64,000 nucleotides of DNA from Dermatemys mawii (lineage: Eukaryota > Chordata > Testudines > Dermatemydidae). Where the stretch lies: the NCBI GenBank assembly GCA_007922305.1, contig ML677335.1, forward strand, positions 34,955,545-35,019,544, written 5' to 3'. Position numbers and translations under genes: made by a program. This document shows, piece after piece, positions 24,949-36,162 of the stretch. The notes beneath the pieces are model-generated. The model did not search any database, was not told the DNA's origin, and saw only the letters and a program-made list of their open reading frames with translations. Each line of letters starts with the position of its first letter. Position 1 is the stretch's first letter.

Positions 24949-25397
24949 AATACAGTTCTGTGTGAGGTTCTGCTGCTATATATCCTTAGAGTTAAGCTTA
25001 TAGAAATGGTCCTAAAAGACCAGGAGAACAATAAAGATGGAATGATCTGAGGATGTATTTAGCCTTTCTTAGAACAGGAAAGGAACATACCCTATCATAC
25101 TTCATAAAAATAGTTTTATGCCATCTCTTCTGAAAGTTATGGTCAAATGACCCTTTGAAGTAGTAAAAGCCCACATGATCTCATCATTCTTACAGTTTAA
25201 GAGGGGAAGCTAGACCTTTCATCTCTGAAGCTTAGAGACATCTCTATCATAATTCATATTCTCCAAGCCGTTCGCCTCTTGGTGCCTCACAAGTGTACAG
25301 AAAAACAGCACTTGTTAAACAATAGAGTCTGGGATGTTTGGGAAAAGTTCAGCTACAGGTGAGTATGGGGAACCTGTCTATTCCTTAGGAGAGGCTT

Positions 25398-25417
25398 GCT
25401 GCCTGCCTGCCTGCCTT
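25398..25417. repeat. Short (CTGC)n/(CCTG)n run
   Basis: GCTGCCTGCCTGCCTGCC, about four tetranucleotide units. Confidence 0.85.
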
Positions 25418-25874
25418 TTATGGGTTTGTCCATTTAGAACATCCAGCTGACATGGCTGTGGAGGAGCAGCACAAAGGGACTGCAGAGAACAGGGGAGAAA
25501 TGACTACTATTTTTTTTAATGACCTGTGTTTCTCAGTTTACCTGCTTGATACTATTCTGTCTGTCTAAATGGAATAACATTACACGAGACTTTTAGGGAC
25601 AGAAAGTAGGAAATGAAACAATTACTAGATAGAAGTTAGCCTCTGGGGAAGAGACTTCAAAGGATCCCTAGGGGAACAATGGTTGGGCTATTAATTGAAA
25701 AGTGCCTGCCTACCTAGTTCCAGCCAGGCTAACAGGCTTACTTTCCTGGGTTGGCTGGAGATCAAAAGGCTAGTGAATGGTTAAAAAATCCCTGCATAAG
25801 ACAGGAAGAGGAAGTGGGTGGTCAGCAACTGCTCAAGGGGGAGATGCTGTCAAAAAATGTAGCAGAGCTGTGGA

Positions 25875-25982
25875 TAGGGTGACCAGATGTCTTGATTCTA
25901 TAGGGACAGTCCCAAAATTTGGGGCTTTTTCTTTATAGGACCCCCTGTACTCATTTTTTACACTTGCTGTCTGGTCAACTTA
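25875..25982 (+). mobile_element. hAT-like MITE (AGGGTGACCAGA family), copy 1
   Basis: Ends TAGGGTGACCAGATG and GCTGTCTGGTCAACTTA are inverted repeats. The flanks GCTGTGGA (25867-25874) and ACTGTGGA (25983-25990) are an 8-bp target duplication with one mismatch. The body GGGACAGTCCCAAAATTTGG...TTTTTCTTTATAGGA is shared with the copy at 59606-59728 in the opposite orientation. Confidence 0.8.
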
Positions 25983-26589
25983 ACTGTGGAGCTGAAATAT
26001 GCAGGATGTATCTGAAGCAGCTGGGGTTGCGTAAACTTTGAGGAAGGTGATAAGCTTTAGGCAAGAGTAAGGCAGGCAAACTTTTGTGGTTTAAACTCTT
26101 TCCTCTGCTTGCTGTGTACCTTTGTGTGGACGGACAATGTATCTGTTTGGGAGAATGTAACCAACAGCTGATTAAAGTGACTCAGAACAGCTCCTTCCAG
26201 AAAGGAGTATCTTACAGATTCGAATTACTGTTGAGTAAACACAGCTGGAAACAGAAGAGCTGCCACCATGTGATTCAGTCTAAGAGTGGCAGAATCATGA
26301 GGTTTTACCCTGAAAGAGGTGGAAGTTGCAGAACTTGGCACCTGAGCTGTGCACATGTGAGGCACTGCAAAGGGGTATAAAATATTCATCACCATGTAAC
26401 CATGGCAGGAATAGGTAGTGTTGTAGTCTGGTGATCCAGTCTAAAGTGGGGTCCACTCTGGAATAAGTGCAGATAGAGGCCTATTGTATGGAAAGGATGC
26501 CCATGGGAGATACAGAGGAGAGATCAAAGTGTTGGTTGCCCCAGAGCTGCCAGAGGAACATATTCTAACAGCTTTCTTTGCCAAAAAAA
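25983..26589. other. Unassigned, possibly repeat-derived block around the hAT MITE
   Basis: The stretch 25700-26570 has a composition and GC level different from its neighbours and an open frame of 98 codons at 26084-26380. I suspect a decayed LTR-type repeat but cannot name it. Confidence 0.3.
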
Positions 26590-26960
26590 ATAATTTTCAA
26601 ATAGGACACTGTCAACCAAGGATTAAACAGGGACTACGAGTGGCTTTGTCATTGTACTAATTGATTGCATTTTCCTAGTTTAATCTCTTTTACAGATTCT
26701 AATCAACTGTCAGACATAGATAACAAACTGTAAATTTTCACTACAAAGTGTTTTTTTTTCCTCCTGTTGACAATGGCCCATCCACATTTAACAGCCTCTT
26801 AGAATTGGTATGGTAATTTACAACCTTTTTTTTTTTTGCTTTCTGTGTTACTTCTATTTGTTCCACTCTATGCATCCGATGAAGTGGGCTATAGCCCACA
26901 GAAGCTTATGCTGAAATAAACTGGTTAGTCTCTAAGGTGCTACAAGTATTCTTCATTGTC
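26590..26960 (+). mobile_element. Penelope-like element 3' end with structured tail
   Basis: AGGATTAAACAGGGACTACG (about 26619) translates as the C-terminal GLNRDYEWL-like signature of Penelope-like proteins, next to their GIY-YIG endonuclease domain. It is followed by a decayed 3' untranslated region and, at 26872-26950, by the tail GCATCCGATGAAGTGGGC...GCTTATGCTGAAATAAACTG...TAGTCTCTAAGGTGCTACAA, which is common in sauropsid Penelope copies. Coding potential is gone. The rest of the element is absent to the left. Confidence 0.65.
26872..26913 (+). ncRNA. Hammerhead-ribozyme-like fold in the Penelope tail (decayed)
   Basis: The sequence reads CCGATGA, then a perfect 6-bp stem GTGGGC/GCCCAC with loop TATA, then AGAAGC-TTAT-GCT. 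This follows the hammerhead layout CUGAUGA, stem II, GAAA, short stem III. Penelope-like elements are known to carry hammerhead ribozymes. Here U4 is C, the GAAA block reads AGAA, and the base after the last U is G, which a hammerhead does not cleave, so this copy should be inactive. An extra A next to stem II makes the assignment less sure. Confidence 0.4.
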
Positions 26961-27819
26961 TTTACAAAAATCACTATCATTCACCAATGACTGACATGGC
27001 TGACAGGCATTTTAACTTATCTCTGTCTATGGCACAAGCAACTGTATCTTCTCATATTTATGGGCATATGAAGCAATAGAAGTTTAGTGGTGCTAGGATG
27101 CTAGGGAGCAATACACTTACCAATTCATGTGACAAATATTAATAGGTCTAGAGTCCTACAGATCCAGTGGATTCTTAAACCTCCTATGGTGACATGGGTT
27201 AGGAAATGTACAGATAAAACCTCAATTTACAGACACCAAAAGACGTCTCAAAGTGATATTCAAAAATTACATCCTAGTTCATAAACAATGCTGAGGGGCA
27301 GTTTGGGGAAGGATTATTGCAAGATTGCTGTTAGATGGCTACTCACCTAATGCCCACAGGCAAGATTTACAAAAGTGATCAACTTTGAGTTTTGAAGGGA
27401 GTTGGTCAACTGACCGGCCTTCTCTTACATCTGTAGCATCTACTATGAAAAAATGCTTATGTTTTACTCTCACCTTATCTTCTTTCACCAGAAATGTGTA
27501 GCTCAGCCACGTATTGCATTATTTCATAAAACTGAGCTGTAGCTGCAAAGTCTTTGTGGGGCATGAATTGCCTTCCTGGTATATGCAATATAAATAATAC
27601 ATATTAAAAGCTGTGTTGAGAAGGAGGAAGAGGAAGACAACATTTATAAGAGTTTCCATTAAAAACTTCAGGGACAGATCTTCAGTCTGTGTAAATCGAT
27701 TTGCTTCACTGAAGTCAATCTGCAGATCTGCTTCCCTACCCCAGAGATTTAAAGATGGAGTTGTGCCCCAGATAACTGGAATGTTTTCATTAAGATTCAA
27801 TATTAGAGCAAGTAACTAT
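26961..27819. other. Unassigned flank
   Basis: Nothing recognised between the Penelope tail and the next Penelope element. The open frame at 27613-28098 becomes RT-like only from about 27820. Confidence 0.5.
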
Positions 27820-28260
27820 CAGCCCTACTTTTTCTGTTTTCTCTGCAACCTCATCTCCCACAAACCCACCCCAGAAACCTTCTACATACTTCCTAAGACA
27901 CAAACAAGGGAACATATCAGGCTCATCATAACTGACCACAGCACTCTTACTGAAGAAATATTAGGACTCACAGAAAGTATCCTCAAACCACTCTCCATAC
28001 AAAGGGTAAGTTTCTCCAGCTCACAAACAAATGTCTCCAGAAATATCATACTTTATGCCATGGATATCAACTTCTTATACACCAATATTCCTCAGTGACT
28101 GCAGCAGTGCCTGCCTCAAATATCTACAAGAAAATGAACAACACTCAAACATCCACCTCAAACAGATCACCGAACTTATCCATTTCATCGTGACCCCATA
28201 ACAACTTTACATTCAAACATGAACATTTTGTTCAAACCAGCCAGGAAACAGCCAGGGGTA
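27820..28260 (+). pseudogene. Penelope-like element, reverse transcriptase part (segment 1)
   Basis: The frame contains TFYILPKTQTREHIRLIITD, then STLTEEILGLTESILKPLS, then MDINFLYTNIPQ. These match the Penelope-type RT pattern FYLLPKTHK...RPIVSGNSTLTE...ILKP...DVTSLYTNIPH. The last block is motif A with its catalytic Asp kept. A stop follows at about 28096 and the reading continues in another frame (CLKYLQEN...) to about 28260, where an antisense CR1 interrupts. The element resumes near 29170. Confidence 0.8.
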
Positions 28261-28269
28261 AAAACATTA

Positions 28270-29168
28270 AGATGGCCATACTGGGTCAGATCAATGGTAC
28301 ATTTATCCCAGTAGCCTATCTTTTGACAGTGGCTGGTACCAGATGTTTCAGAGCAAATGAACAGAACAGGGCAATTTATCAAGTGATTCATCCCCCTGTT
28401 GTCCAGTCCCAGCTTCTAGCAGTTAGAGGTTTAGAGAAACCCAGAGCATGAGGTTGTGTCCCTGAGCATCTTGGCTAATAGCCATTGATGAACACATCTT
28501 ATCTAATTATTTTTTGCACCCAGCTATACTTTTGGCCTTTACAGCATCCCCTGGCAATGCGTTCCATATGTTGACTGTGCGCTATGTGAAGAAGTACTTT
28601 CTCATGCTAGTTTTAAACATGCCACCTTTTTAATTTCATTGGGTGATGCCTGGTTCTTGTATTATGTGAAGGAGTAAATAACATTTCCGTATTCACTTTC
28701 TACATACCATTCATGATTTTATAGACCTCTATCACATTTCCCACCCCAGTCATCTCTTTTCCAAACTGAACACTCCCAGTCTTTTAATCTCTCCTCATAC
28801 AGAAACTGTTCCATACCCCTACATCACTTTTGTTTCACTTCACCATATTTTTCCAATTCTAATACATCTTTTTTTTGGAATGGGGTGACCAGAATTGCAC
28901 ATAGTATCAAGGTGCTGGCATACCATGGATTTATATAGAGGCATTATGATATTTTGTGTCTTATTATCTTTCCTTCTCCTCATGTTTTCTAACATCGTTA
29001 GCTTTTGTGAATGCTGCTGCAGACTGAGCAGATGTTTTTGGAGCATTATCCGCGATGACTCCAAGTTCTGTTTCTTTAATGCAGCACTTAATTTAGATCC
29101 CATAATTTTGGAAGTGGAATTATGTTTTCCAGTGTGCCTTTCTTTACATTTATCAAAATTTATCAGCT
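28270..29168 (-). mobile_element. CR1 LINE fragment, antisense, inserted into the Penelope element
   Basis: Read on the minus strand this is the 3' half of a CR1: remnants of ORF2 (an ENKTQNIIMPLYKSMVCQHL block at about 28900-29000, matching the ENKTENILLPLYKSM block of the sense copy at 32400) and the 3' untranslated end TACTGGGTCAGATCAATGG at its boundary near 28270. Its edges abut Penelope sequence on both sides, so it inserted after the Penelope element did. Frames are broken. Confidence 0.8.
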
Positions 29169-29169
29169 A

Positions 29170-30066
29170 GTCTGGTTACACAATATGCCAACTTCTTCAT
29201 AAGCTGTCACATGGAAAAGTTTCTGGTAAAAATGCACCATGAAAATGATGATATACCAGAGAAGTTATTTTCAGCCTCTACACAGATGAACTTTGGCAAC
29301 TTCCACCCATCCAAACTCTGTCAAACTCTACTCTCACACCAGCATCAACTTCTTGGACAACATGATTATCTTTAACAATGAAACCCTACAGATGACTATA
29401 TATATAAGAAATTCACGGATCACCACACTTATCACCACAGATCCAGGCTCAGATACACCATAGAATATGCTCTGAGGAGTAAGTCTAGGATACATACCTT
29501 AAACGGACTTAAAACCACCCTCACCAAACAAGGACACGCCATGAAAGAAGTAGATCACATCATGGAACAGGCCACCCTAATTATCCCAAGAGAATCTGCT
29601 TCTGTAGAGAAAAAGAAAAAAATGACTGTCCAGTCCTGGTTGTTGCCTGTCACTCCACACTGGAAGCCACACAGGTTATCTTCAAACTCATTCTCAATGG
29701 GCACCACATCCTGAAAAAAATCTTTTCTGAACCCCATCTTCTGCCTTCACACAACATCAAACCATACCATCAGAAGGCAGCTCCCCACAGACCAGGATGA
29801 ACCAACTCAAAGCAGCACCAGACACTGCCAGAACAACAGATGCAAAACTTACAGCTGTATCTCCACAGCAATGATTATCGATATCCCTCAACACACCTTT
29901 CAGAGTCCATAGGTCCAATAGATGCCTATCCCATGTGGTGTATATTATACAGTACATCAAATGCCCCAACATCATCTATATTGGTGAAACTAGATAATCA
30001 CTATGCTCCCAAATTCACATTGAAAAATGATGAAAAATGATGAAAAATAAAAAAAGACAAAACCAC
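29170..30066 (+). pseudogene. Penelope-like element, RT end to GIY-YIG region (segment 2)
   Basis: Resumes with TQYANFF (family APQYANxFM), followed by FGNFHPS, YKKFTDHHTYHH (family YRKPTDRHTYLH) and, at about 29936-29994, VVYIIQYIKCPNIIYIGET, the GIY-YIG endonuclease start. The YIDDIF catalytic box expected between the first two blocks is not recognisable. Frameshifts and stops occur throughout. It is cut by the LTR at 30069. Confidence 0.8.
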
Positions 30067-30068
30067 TC

Positions 30069-30861
30069 TGTCAGGATTCCCTCCCAACTCTGAACTCTGG
30101 GGTACAGATGTGGGGACCTGCATGAAAGACCCACTAAGCTTATTTCTACTAGCTTAGGTTAAAACTTCCCCAAGGCACAAATTCCTTCCTTGCTCTTGGT
30201 ATTGCTGCTACCACCAAGTGATTGAAACAATCATTCACGGAGGGCCACTTGGAGCCTTCTCTTACCCAAAATATCCCCACAAGCCCTTACACTCCCTTTC
30301 CTGGGAAGACTTGAGAATAATATCCTAACCAACTGGTCACAAAGTGAGCACAGACCCAAATCTCTGGGTCTTTAGGACACTGAAAATCAATCAGGTTCTT
30401 AAAAGAAGAATTTTATTTAAAGAAAAGGTAAAAGAATCACCTCTGTCAAATCAGGATGGAATATAACTTTATAGGGTAACAAAAGATTCAAAAACACAGA
30501 GGAACCCCCTCCAGATTTAGTTTCAAAGTTACAAAAAAAAGGAATAAACTTCCCTCTAGCAAAGGGAAAATTCACAAGTTAAAACAAAAGATAGCCTAAC
30601 ACACCTTTCCTGGCTTTATGTACTATTTTTGTAATATAAGAGACTTGTTCAGGATTGTTTGGAGGAAATGGATTTCTGACTGTCTCCTCTCAGTACCGAG
30701 AGAAACCAAACAAACAAAGCCTTTCCCCCTCACCCAGATTTGAAAGTATCTTCTTTCCCCATTGGTTCTTTTGGTCAGGTGCCAACCAGGTTATTTGAGC
30801 TTCTCAACCCCTTACAGGTAAGGGGGAATTCTAGGATACTCTTAGCTGTATGGTTATGACA
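30069..30861 (-). mobile_element. Solo LTR of a retrovirus-like element, inside the Penelope element
   Basis: The block starts TGTCAGGATTCC and ends TTATGACA, the TG...CA ends of an LTR, with a terminal inverted TGTCA/TGACA. Penelope sequence continues directly on both sides. The minus strand carries an AATAAA signal (about 30414), suggesting minus orientation. I could not resolve a target duplication: the flanks ACTC and TATC differ. No internal genes accompany it. Confidence 0.6.
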
Positions 30862-31207
30862 TATCCTATTGCCTCTGGGCAAATGCTTCTCTCAAAACTG
30901 TTGCTTCACATCCAGCCTCTCAGTCCTCATCCTCACAGGAAATTTGCACAATACCTTCAAAAGATGAGCCTGGGAACTTAAATTTATAACTCTGCTAGAC
31001 AACAAAAATTATGGGCTCAGTAAAGACTGATTATCATGTCTCATTACAACAATCTGAAACCCACTTACTTTTTTTTATCCTTTGACTACAGAGATGTTAA
31101 TTGTCCACTTCATTTTGATTAGTTTCTTGAAAGATGCAAAAACTTATGCTTAACAATCTGTTCCATCTTGTATTTAGCTGTGACACTTGGATTACCTTGT
31201 TCAGACA
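30862..31207 (+). mobile_element. Penelope-like element, 3' region (segment 3)
   Basis: From CCTATTGCCTCTGGGCAAAT through CTCTCAGTCCTCATCCTCAC, TTCAAAAGATGAGCCTGGGA and ATCTGTTCCATCTTGTATTT the sequence follows the 3' region of the same Penelope family. It stops at TTGTTCAGAC just before the expected structured tail, where a CR1 fragment joins. Confidence 0.65.
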
Positions 31208-31665
31208 AAGTAGACAATAAGGAAAAATACAAATACTGCACTTAGGAAGGAAAAATCAGTTGCACAGATACAAAATCAGAAATGACTGCCTAGGAAGGAG
31301 CACTGCGAAAAGGAATCTAGGAGGTCATAGTGGATCACAAATTAAATATGAGTTAATAGTTTAACATTGGTGCAAAAAAACCCAATCATCATTCTGCGGT
31401 GTAGTAGCTGAAGTACTGTAAGCAAGATACAAGAAGCAATTCTTCTCCTGTACTCCATACTGATTAAGCCTCAAGTGAAGGACTGTGTCCAGTTCTGGGT
31501 GTCACATTTCAGGAAAGATGTGGACAAATTGAATAAAGTCTAGGGAAGATCAACAAAAATCACTAAAGGTCTAGAAAACATGATCTGTGAGAGAAGATTG
31601 AAGAATTTGAGTTTGTTTACTCTGGAGAGAAGAGTAAAGGGGGCCATGATAACAGTTTTCAAGAA
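31208..31665 (+). mobile_element. CR1 LINE fragment 1, sense
   Basis: Contains the decayed CR1 ORF2 block ...LHLGRKNQLHRYKIRNDC... (about 31240-31290) and the downstream DCVQFWVSHFRKDVDKLNK-like block (about 31490-31530) in broken frames. It belongs to a different CR1 subfamily from the next fragment. Confidence 0.7.
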
Positions 31666-33030
31666 CAAAATTGTCTGACACATAGATGATCATAATTTGT
31701 TGGGGAAGAATCAACATTATTTTTGTAAAAGGAAACCATGCCTCACCAATCTACTAGAATTCTCTGAGGGGGTCAACAATCATGTGGACGCGGGGGGTGG
31801 GGGGATCCAGTGAATATACTGTACTTAGATTTTCAGAAAGTCTTTGACAAGATCGCTCACCAAAGGCTCTTAAGAAAAGTAAGCTGCAATGGGATGAAAG
31901 GGAAGGTCCTGTCATGGACTGGTAACTGGTTAAAGGGTAGGAAACAAAAGGTAGGAATAAATGGCCAGTTTTCAGAACGGAGACAGGTAAATAGTGGTGT
32001 TCCCCAGCGGTCTGTAGTGTGACCAGTCCTTTTCAACATATTGATAAATGATCTAGAAAAAAGGGGTAAACAGTGAGGTGGCAAAAACTGCAGATGGCAC
32101 AAAACTACTCAAGATAGTTAAATTTCAGGCAGACTGCGAAGAGCTATAGAAGGATCTCACAAAACTAGGAGACTGGGCAACAAAGTGGTAGATGAAATTC
32201 AATGTTGATAAATGCAAACTAATGCACATTGGAAAACATAATCCCAACTATACATACAAAATGATCGGATCTAAATTAGTTGTTACCATTCAAGAAAGAG
32301 ATGTTCAGGTCATTGTGGATAGTTCTCTGAAAACAGCCACTCAATGTGCAGTGGCATTCAAAAAAGCAAACAGAATATTGGGAATCAGTAAGAAATGGAT
32401 AGACAATAAGACAGAAAATATCTTATTGCCTCTATATAAATCTATGACATGCCCGCATCTTGAATACTGTGTGCAGATGTGGTAGCCCCATCTCATAAAA
32501 GATATACTGGAACTGGAAAAGGTACAGAAAAGGGCAACAAAAATGATTAGGGTATGGAATGACTTCCATATGAGGAGAGATTAATAAGACTGACTTTTCA
32601 GCTTGGAAAAGAGATGTCTAAGGGGGGATATGATTGAGGTCTAGAAAATCATGACTGCTGTGGAAAAAGTAAATAAGTTCTCATAACTATAAAAAGTTCT
32701 CATAACACAAGAACTAGAGGTCACCAAATGAAATTAATAGGCAACAGGTTTAAAACAAACAAAAGGAAGTATTTCTTCAAACAATGCACAGTCAACCTGT
32801 GGAACTCTTTGTTGTGGATGGACAAAACTATAACAGGGTTCAAAAAAGAACAAGATAAATTCATGGAGGATATGTCCATCAGTGGCTATTAGCTAGGGTG
32901 GGAAGGGATGGTGTCCCTAGCCACTGTTTTTCTGAAGCTGGGAATGAGCGATAGGGGCACCGGGAATTGGCCACTGTTGGAAGACAAGAACAGCTGTACT
33001 GGTCAGACCAAGGCCCATCTAGTCCAGTAT
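31666..33030 (+). pseudogene. CR1/L2-type LINE reverse transcriptase relic with 3' end
   Basis: The frame 31810-32022 carries MNILYLDFQKVFDKIAHQRL, RT motif A with its YLDF-x-K-x-FD core, then SGVPQRS (family SGVPQGS). Motif C is at 32081-32098 and reads AKTADG where active copies have AKFADD, so one catalytic Asp is Gly. A second frame (32192-32485) holds KFNVDKCKLMHIGK and LLPLYKSMTCPHLEYCVQMW, both standard C-terminal RT blocks. The 3' end CTGGTCAGACCAAGGCCCAT is at about 33000. Stops and frameshifts show it is dead. Confidence 0.85.
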
Positions 33031-33039
33031 TCTATGTAC

Positions 33040-33362
33040 ATGAACGGTTGTTACAAGGAGTAGGGAGAAAAAATTTCTCCTCGACCTCTGAGGATAGGAC
33101 AAGAAGCAACAGGCTTAAATTGCAGCAAGGGCAGTTTAGACTGGACATTAGGAAAAACTTCCTAACTGTCAGAGTGGTTAAACACTGGAATAAATTGGCT
33201 AGGGAAGTTGTGGCGTCTTGGTTACTGGAAATTTTTAAAAGCAGGTTAGGCAAATACCTTTGAGTGATAGTCTATATCGTATTTCATCCTGCACTGATTG
33301 CAGGAGACTGGACTAGAAGATGTCTTGAGGTCCCTTTCAGTTCCATGATTCTAAGAAAGCCA
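33040..33362 (+). mobile_element. CR1 LINE 3' end, sense
   Basis: Codes for the conserved CR1 C-terminus RLDIRKNFLTVRVVKHWNKL and continues to the 3' end GGACTGGACTAGAAGATGTC...TTCCATGATTCTAAG, the short terminal repeat zone of CR1. The frame 32967-33263 runs into it from the previous fragment. Confidence 0.85.
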
Positions 33363-33369
33363 GCATCTT

Positions 33370-33510
33370 CATTTTTCAGAATGGGAACTAGGCACAGAAC
33401 GTTTAAAAGTTACTCATCCAGGAAGTCTGACACACTTGCTGAGCATTGGATTCAAGCCTCATGCATCCCAGTCCAGTTCCTTTGTCACAATACCATCCTC
33501 CCTTTTTGCC
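33370..33510 (-). mobile_element. MIR-type SINE, antisense
   Basis: CAGAATGGGAACTAGGCACA, then TTACTCATCCAGGAAGTCTG, then GGATTCAAGCCTCATGCATC correspond to the reverse complement of the MIR core and 5' part. Confidence 0.6.
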
Positions 33511-34019
33511 TCTTAATGATTCTTATAAGCAAATTCTTTAAGTTAAGTTTTTGCTTTAGATAAAGGAAAGAAAGTATGTATTTGTATTTTTTTTAATATT
33601 TGCACCAGTTCTTTCAGCGAAAATATATAACCCTCAGCTCAGGATCTAGCAAATAAAAGAAAGGCATAATTTTTGAAACACTTTATTTCAAAAATATAAC
33701 TATTTCTAATTTCTTAAAGTCCATGCAATCTTTTATATTCATCTTCAACACAGAGAGAGGAGGGAAGATAAAGTACATGGCCGTGAGAGACACTGTAGAT
33801 AAAGATGTAATTTCAATACTATATTTCAAACTGCACTGATAGCAAAGATTCACATGCCCCTGGCTTCTAGCATGGGTCATTTTTTTCCCCACTGTACAAT
33901 TCTCCACTATAAATAACCACTATGGGCGCTCTCTACATATCTATAGAATACAGTTATAGAAAAAAATTTAGCATTGATATGATAGAAATCCCAATGCAAA
34001 CTAAAGAGCAGGCATTAAC

Positions 34020-34123
34020 TGAGCCAAATTTTGTTCTCAGCTGCACAGGAATGTAGAGAATAACTCCTGTCAGTGGAGCTACTCTGAATTTATGGTAGGA
34101 GACCTGAGAGCAAAATTTGGCCC
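34020..34123. repeat. Fold-back hairpin, GGGCCAGATTCTCAG family (best copy)
   Basis: Left arm TGAGCCAAATTTTGTTCTCAG (34020-34040) is nearly the reverse complement of the right arm CTGAGAGCAAAATTTGGCCC (34104-34123). The interior has a shorter inverted pair around GTCAGTGGAGCTACTC. Confidence 0.75.
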
Positions 34124-36162
34124 AGTAGATATCCTGTCTTCTGGACCAGAAGATCAGATTTATGGTTCTGACGAAAACCAAACTAAATTGTATTCTGATT
34201 CATTTGGACACCATGTTTTTATTTGATACACAATCTGTTATGCTAAATCTATGTTGAAATAAATCTTAAATATATACACAGTAATTCCTCACTGTTCCCC
34301 CTCCCAAAGTAGTAAAGCGAATAATGAAAAACCAAAAACCACTGAATATAATTGTATTCCTAAGGGTTGTACCAATTTACATTAGTTGCCTATGGCTGAA
34401 AGGGTTATTCTGGCTATCAGGGAGCTCTGGCCAATCCACTGGCTAAATCATCTGTAATGGAAATGTGGGGTACAGGAGTCACTGAAGGAACTCCTAGGTT
34501 AGAAGAATCCCTAGACAAGATAGCTCTAAGGCAGAGTTGTGTTAACAAAATAAAGCAAACTATGCTAACGTGGGGTGCGATCTGGGTTTTTGTATGCCTT
34601 GCTTGAACAAAATAGAGGTTTCTTTTTAAAAGCAGGTTTAATTCTTTCACATGCAGCCATCCCTGAAATTCTGTTGAATTGGGTAACTTTTGTAAAGCTG
34701 GCTCACCACCCATAAATCCATCCTTCTCCATTGGGGAACAGAACCTATTTTTTAAAGGGGAACCTCTCCTGGAAAGCTGTCTATTATCTGGAAAGCTGGC
34801 TCAGCGAAGTATTGAAATCTGTATTCAGGACAAGAAGAGCTGAAGTGCAGACTTCAAAGTTTGCTGAGCTGGCTTCCCTGAGCATCCAAAGCTCTGATCA
34901 TTTGAAGAGTCTGAGTGTCCCACAAGACCTTTGGATAATTGAGATTTTTGCTGTCATCTCTTCAGTTCCTATTTTTCTGGCACCTACGTTATGTTGTAAA
35001 ATATATAAATAAAAGATAGGATGTACAATACAGTCAATTTGCTGTTGGAACCTGAATTTCTTCCAAATGTGTGTGCCTGAAGTGAGACACTTAAATAATG
35101 GTTTCAGAGGTCCTGAACACCTTCAACTCCCATTGAAGTTAATGGTCAATTGTGTGGACTGAACATGAATCTAATTGTCTCACTTTAGTCACTCAAGTCT
35201 ATAAGCTTTTACTTATCTCTTACATTTCTTGACTTTCTTGTGAGTTTAACGATGTAAATATGTCAGTAACCTACATGATATTTTCTGTATCACGGTTACA
35301 GGGAATGTGCACCTTAGACCCCTTTGCAGTCCCTCTCGAATGTTCCCTTCTGGTGACAGATTTTGTTATCATTCTCAAGGGTGAAAACAGGTTGTTCAAT
35401 CAATCTTAGATCAGACCTCTGGGTTGCGGCCCCCTATTTTCCAATATTATTAACCTGACAGGCCTCAAACCAGCTTCTTCAAAACAAATTCAACCAAAGG
35501 TATGCAATAACACAAGAAAAAGGATTAGAGTCTCACCTACAGTTTACAAATTTCAAAGCTTGGGGAAGCCTAGTAAAGAAGAAAGTCCTAATAACGACTA
35601 GGGGGGCTGAGATGCAAAGACTCGCTCAGCAGTGTGAACAGTCAATAAGGTGTCCACTGCAATGTATAAACTGCCGGGGCAATACTGTCAGGCATGGTTT
35701 TGTTCTTACTTTGAGGTGGGGGTCTGAAAATATTCAGCTGTACACACAGCTGATATCCCATGGAGCAGATTGGTTTTTGAACACTGGAGTTGATGTTAAG
35801 GATGTTAGAATAGTCTGCTGTGGTATTCTCTATGGTATGTTGTATATGCTTTTATAACTCCATACAAGTCTATGACACTGCTGTTAAGTTGAAAATTGGT
35901 GGGCTTTGTGTGTACCGTGTATTGCAGATGCTTTCCAACTAATTTTATTACACAAATTATACAACAAACCCTTAGAAAATATTAGACACTTTGCTAAAAG
36001 TGATTAAAGATGAAACAGTTTTAAAGTGAAGAACTGATATATTCACATACATTGAGATGGAGGAGGCAAGGAGCGGGAGGGGCTCCTGTTCACAGACAGA
36101 TGTATATCTTGCCTCCGCTTCTTGTTCTTCTGCGGTTGAGTGTCACGGTCGACGCTGCAAGG
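34124..36162. other. Unassigned flank
   Basis: AT-rich, with one ACTCCCATTGAAGTTAATGG fold-back fragment at about 35127. No exon or repeat family recognised. Confidence 0.45.

Noticed and set aside
26084..26380. 98-codon frame with a hydrophobic start and many cysteines, resembling a small secreted protein
   Set aside because: The signal-like start is short, the Cys pattern fits no family I know, and it sits in a block that looks repeat-derived.
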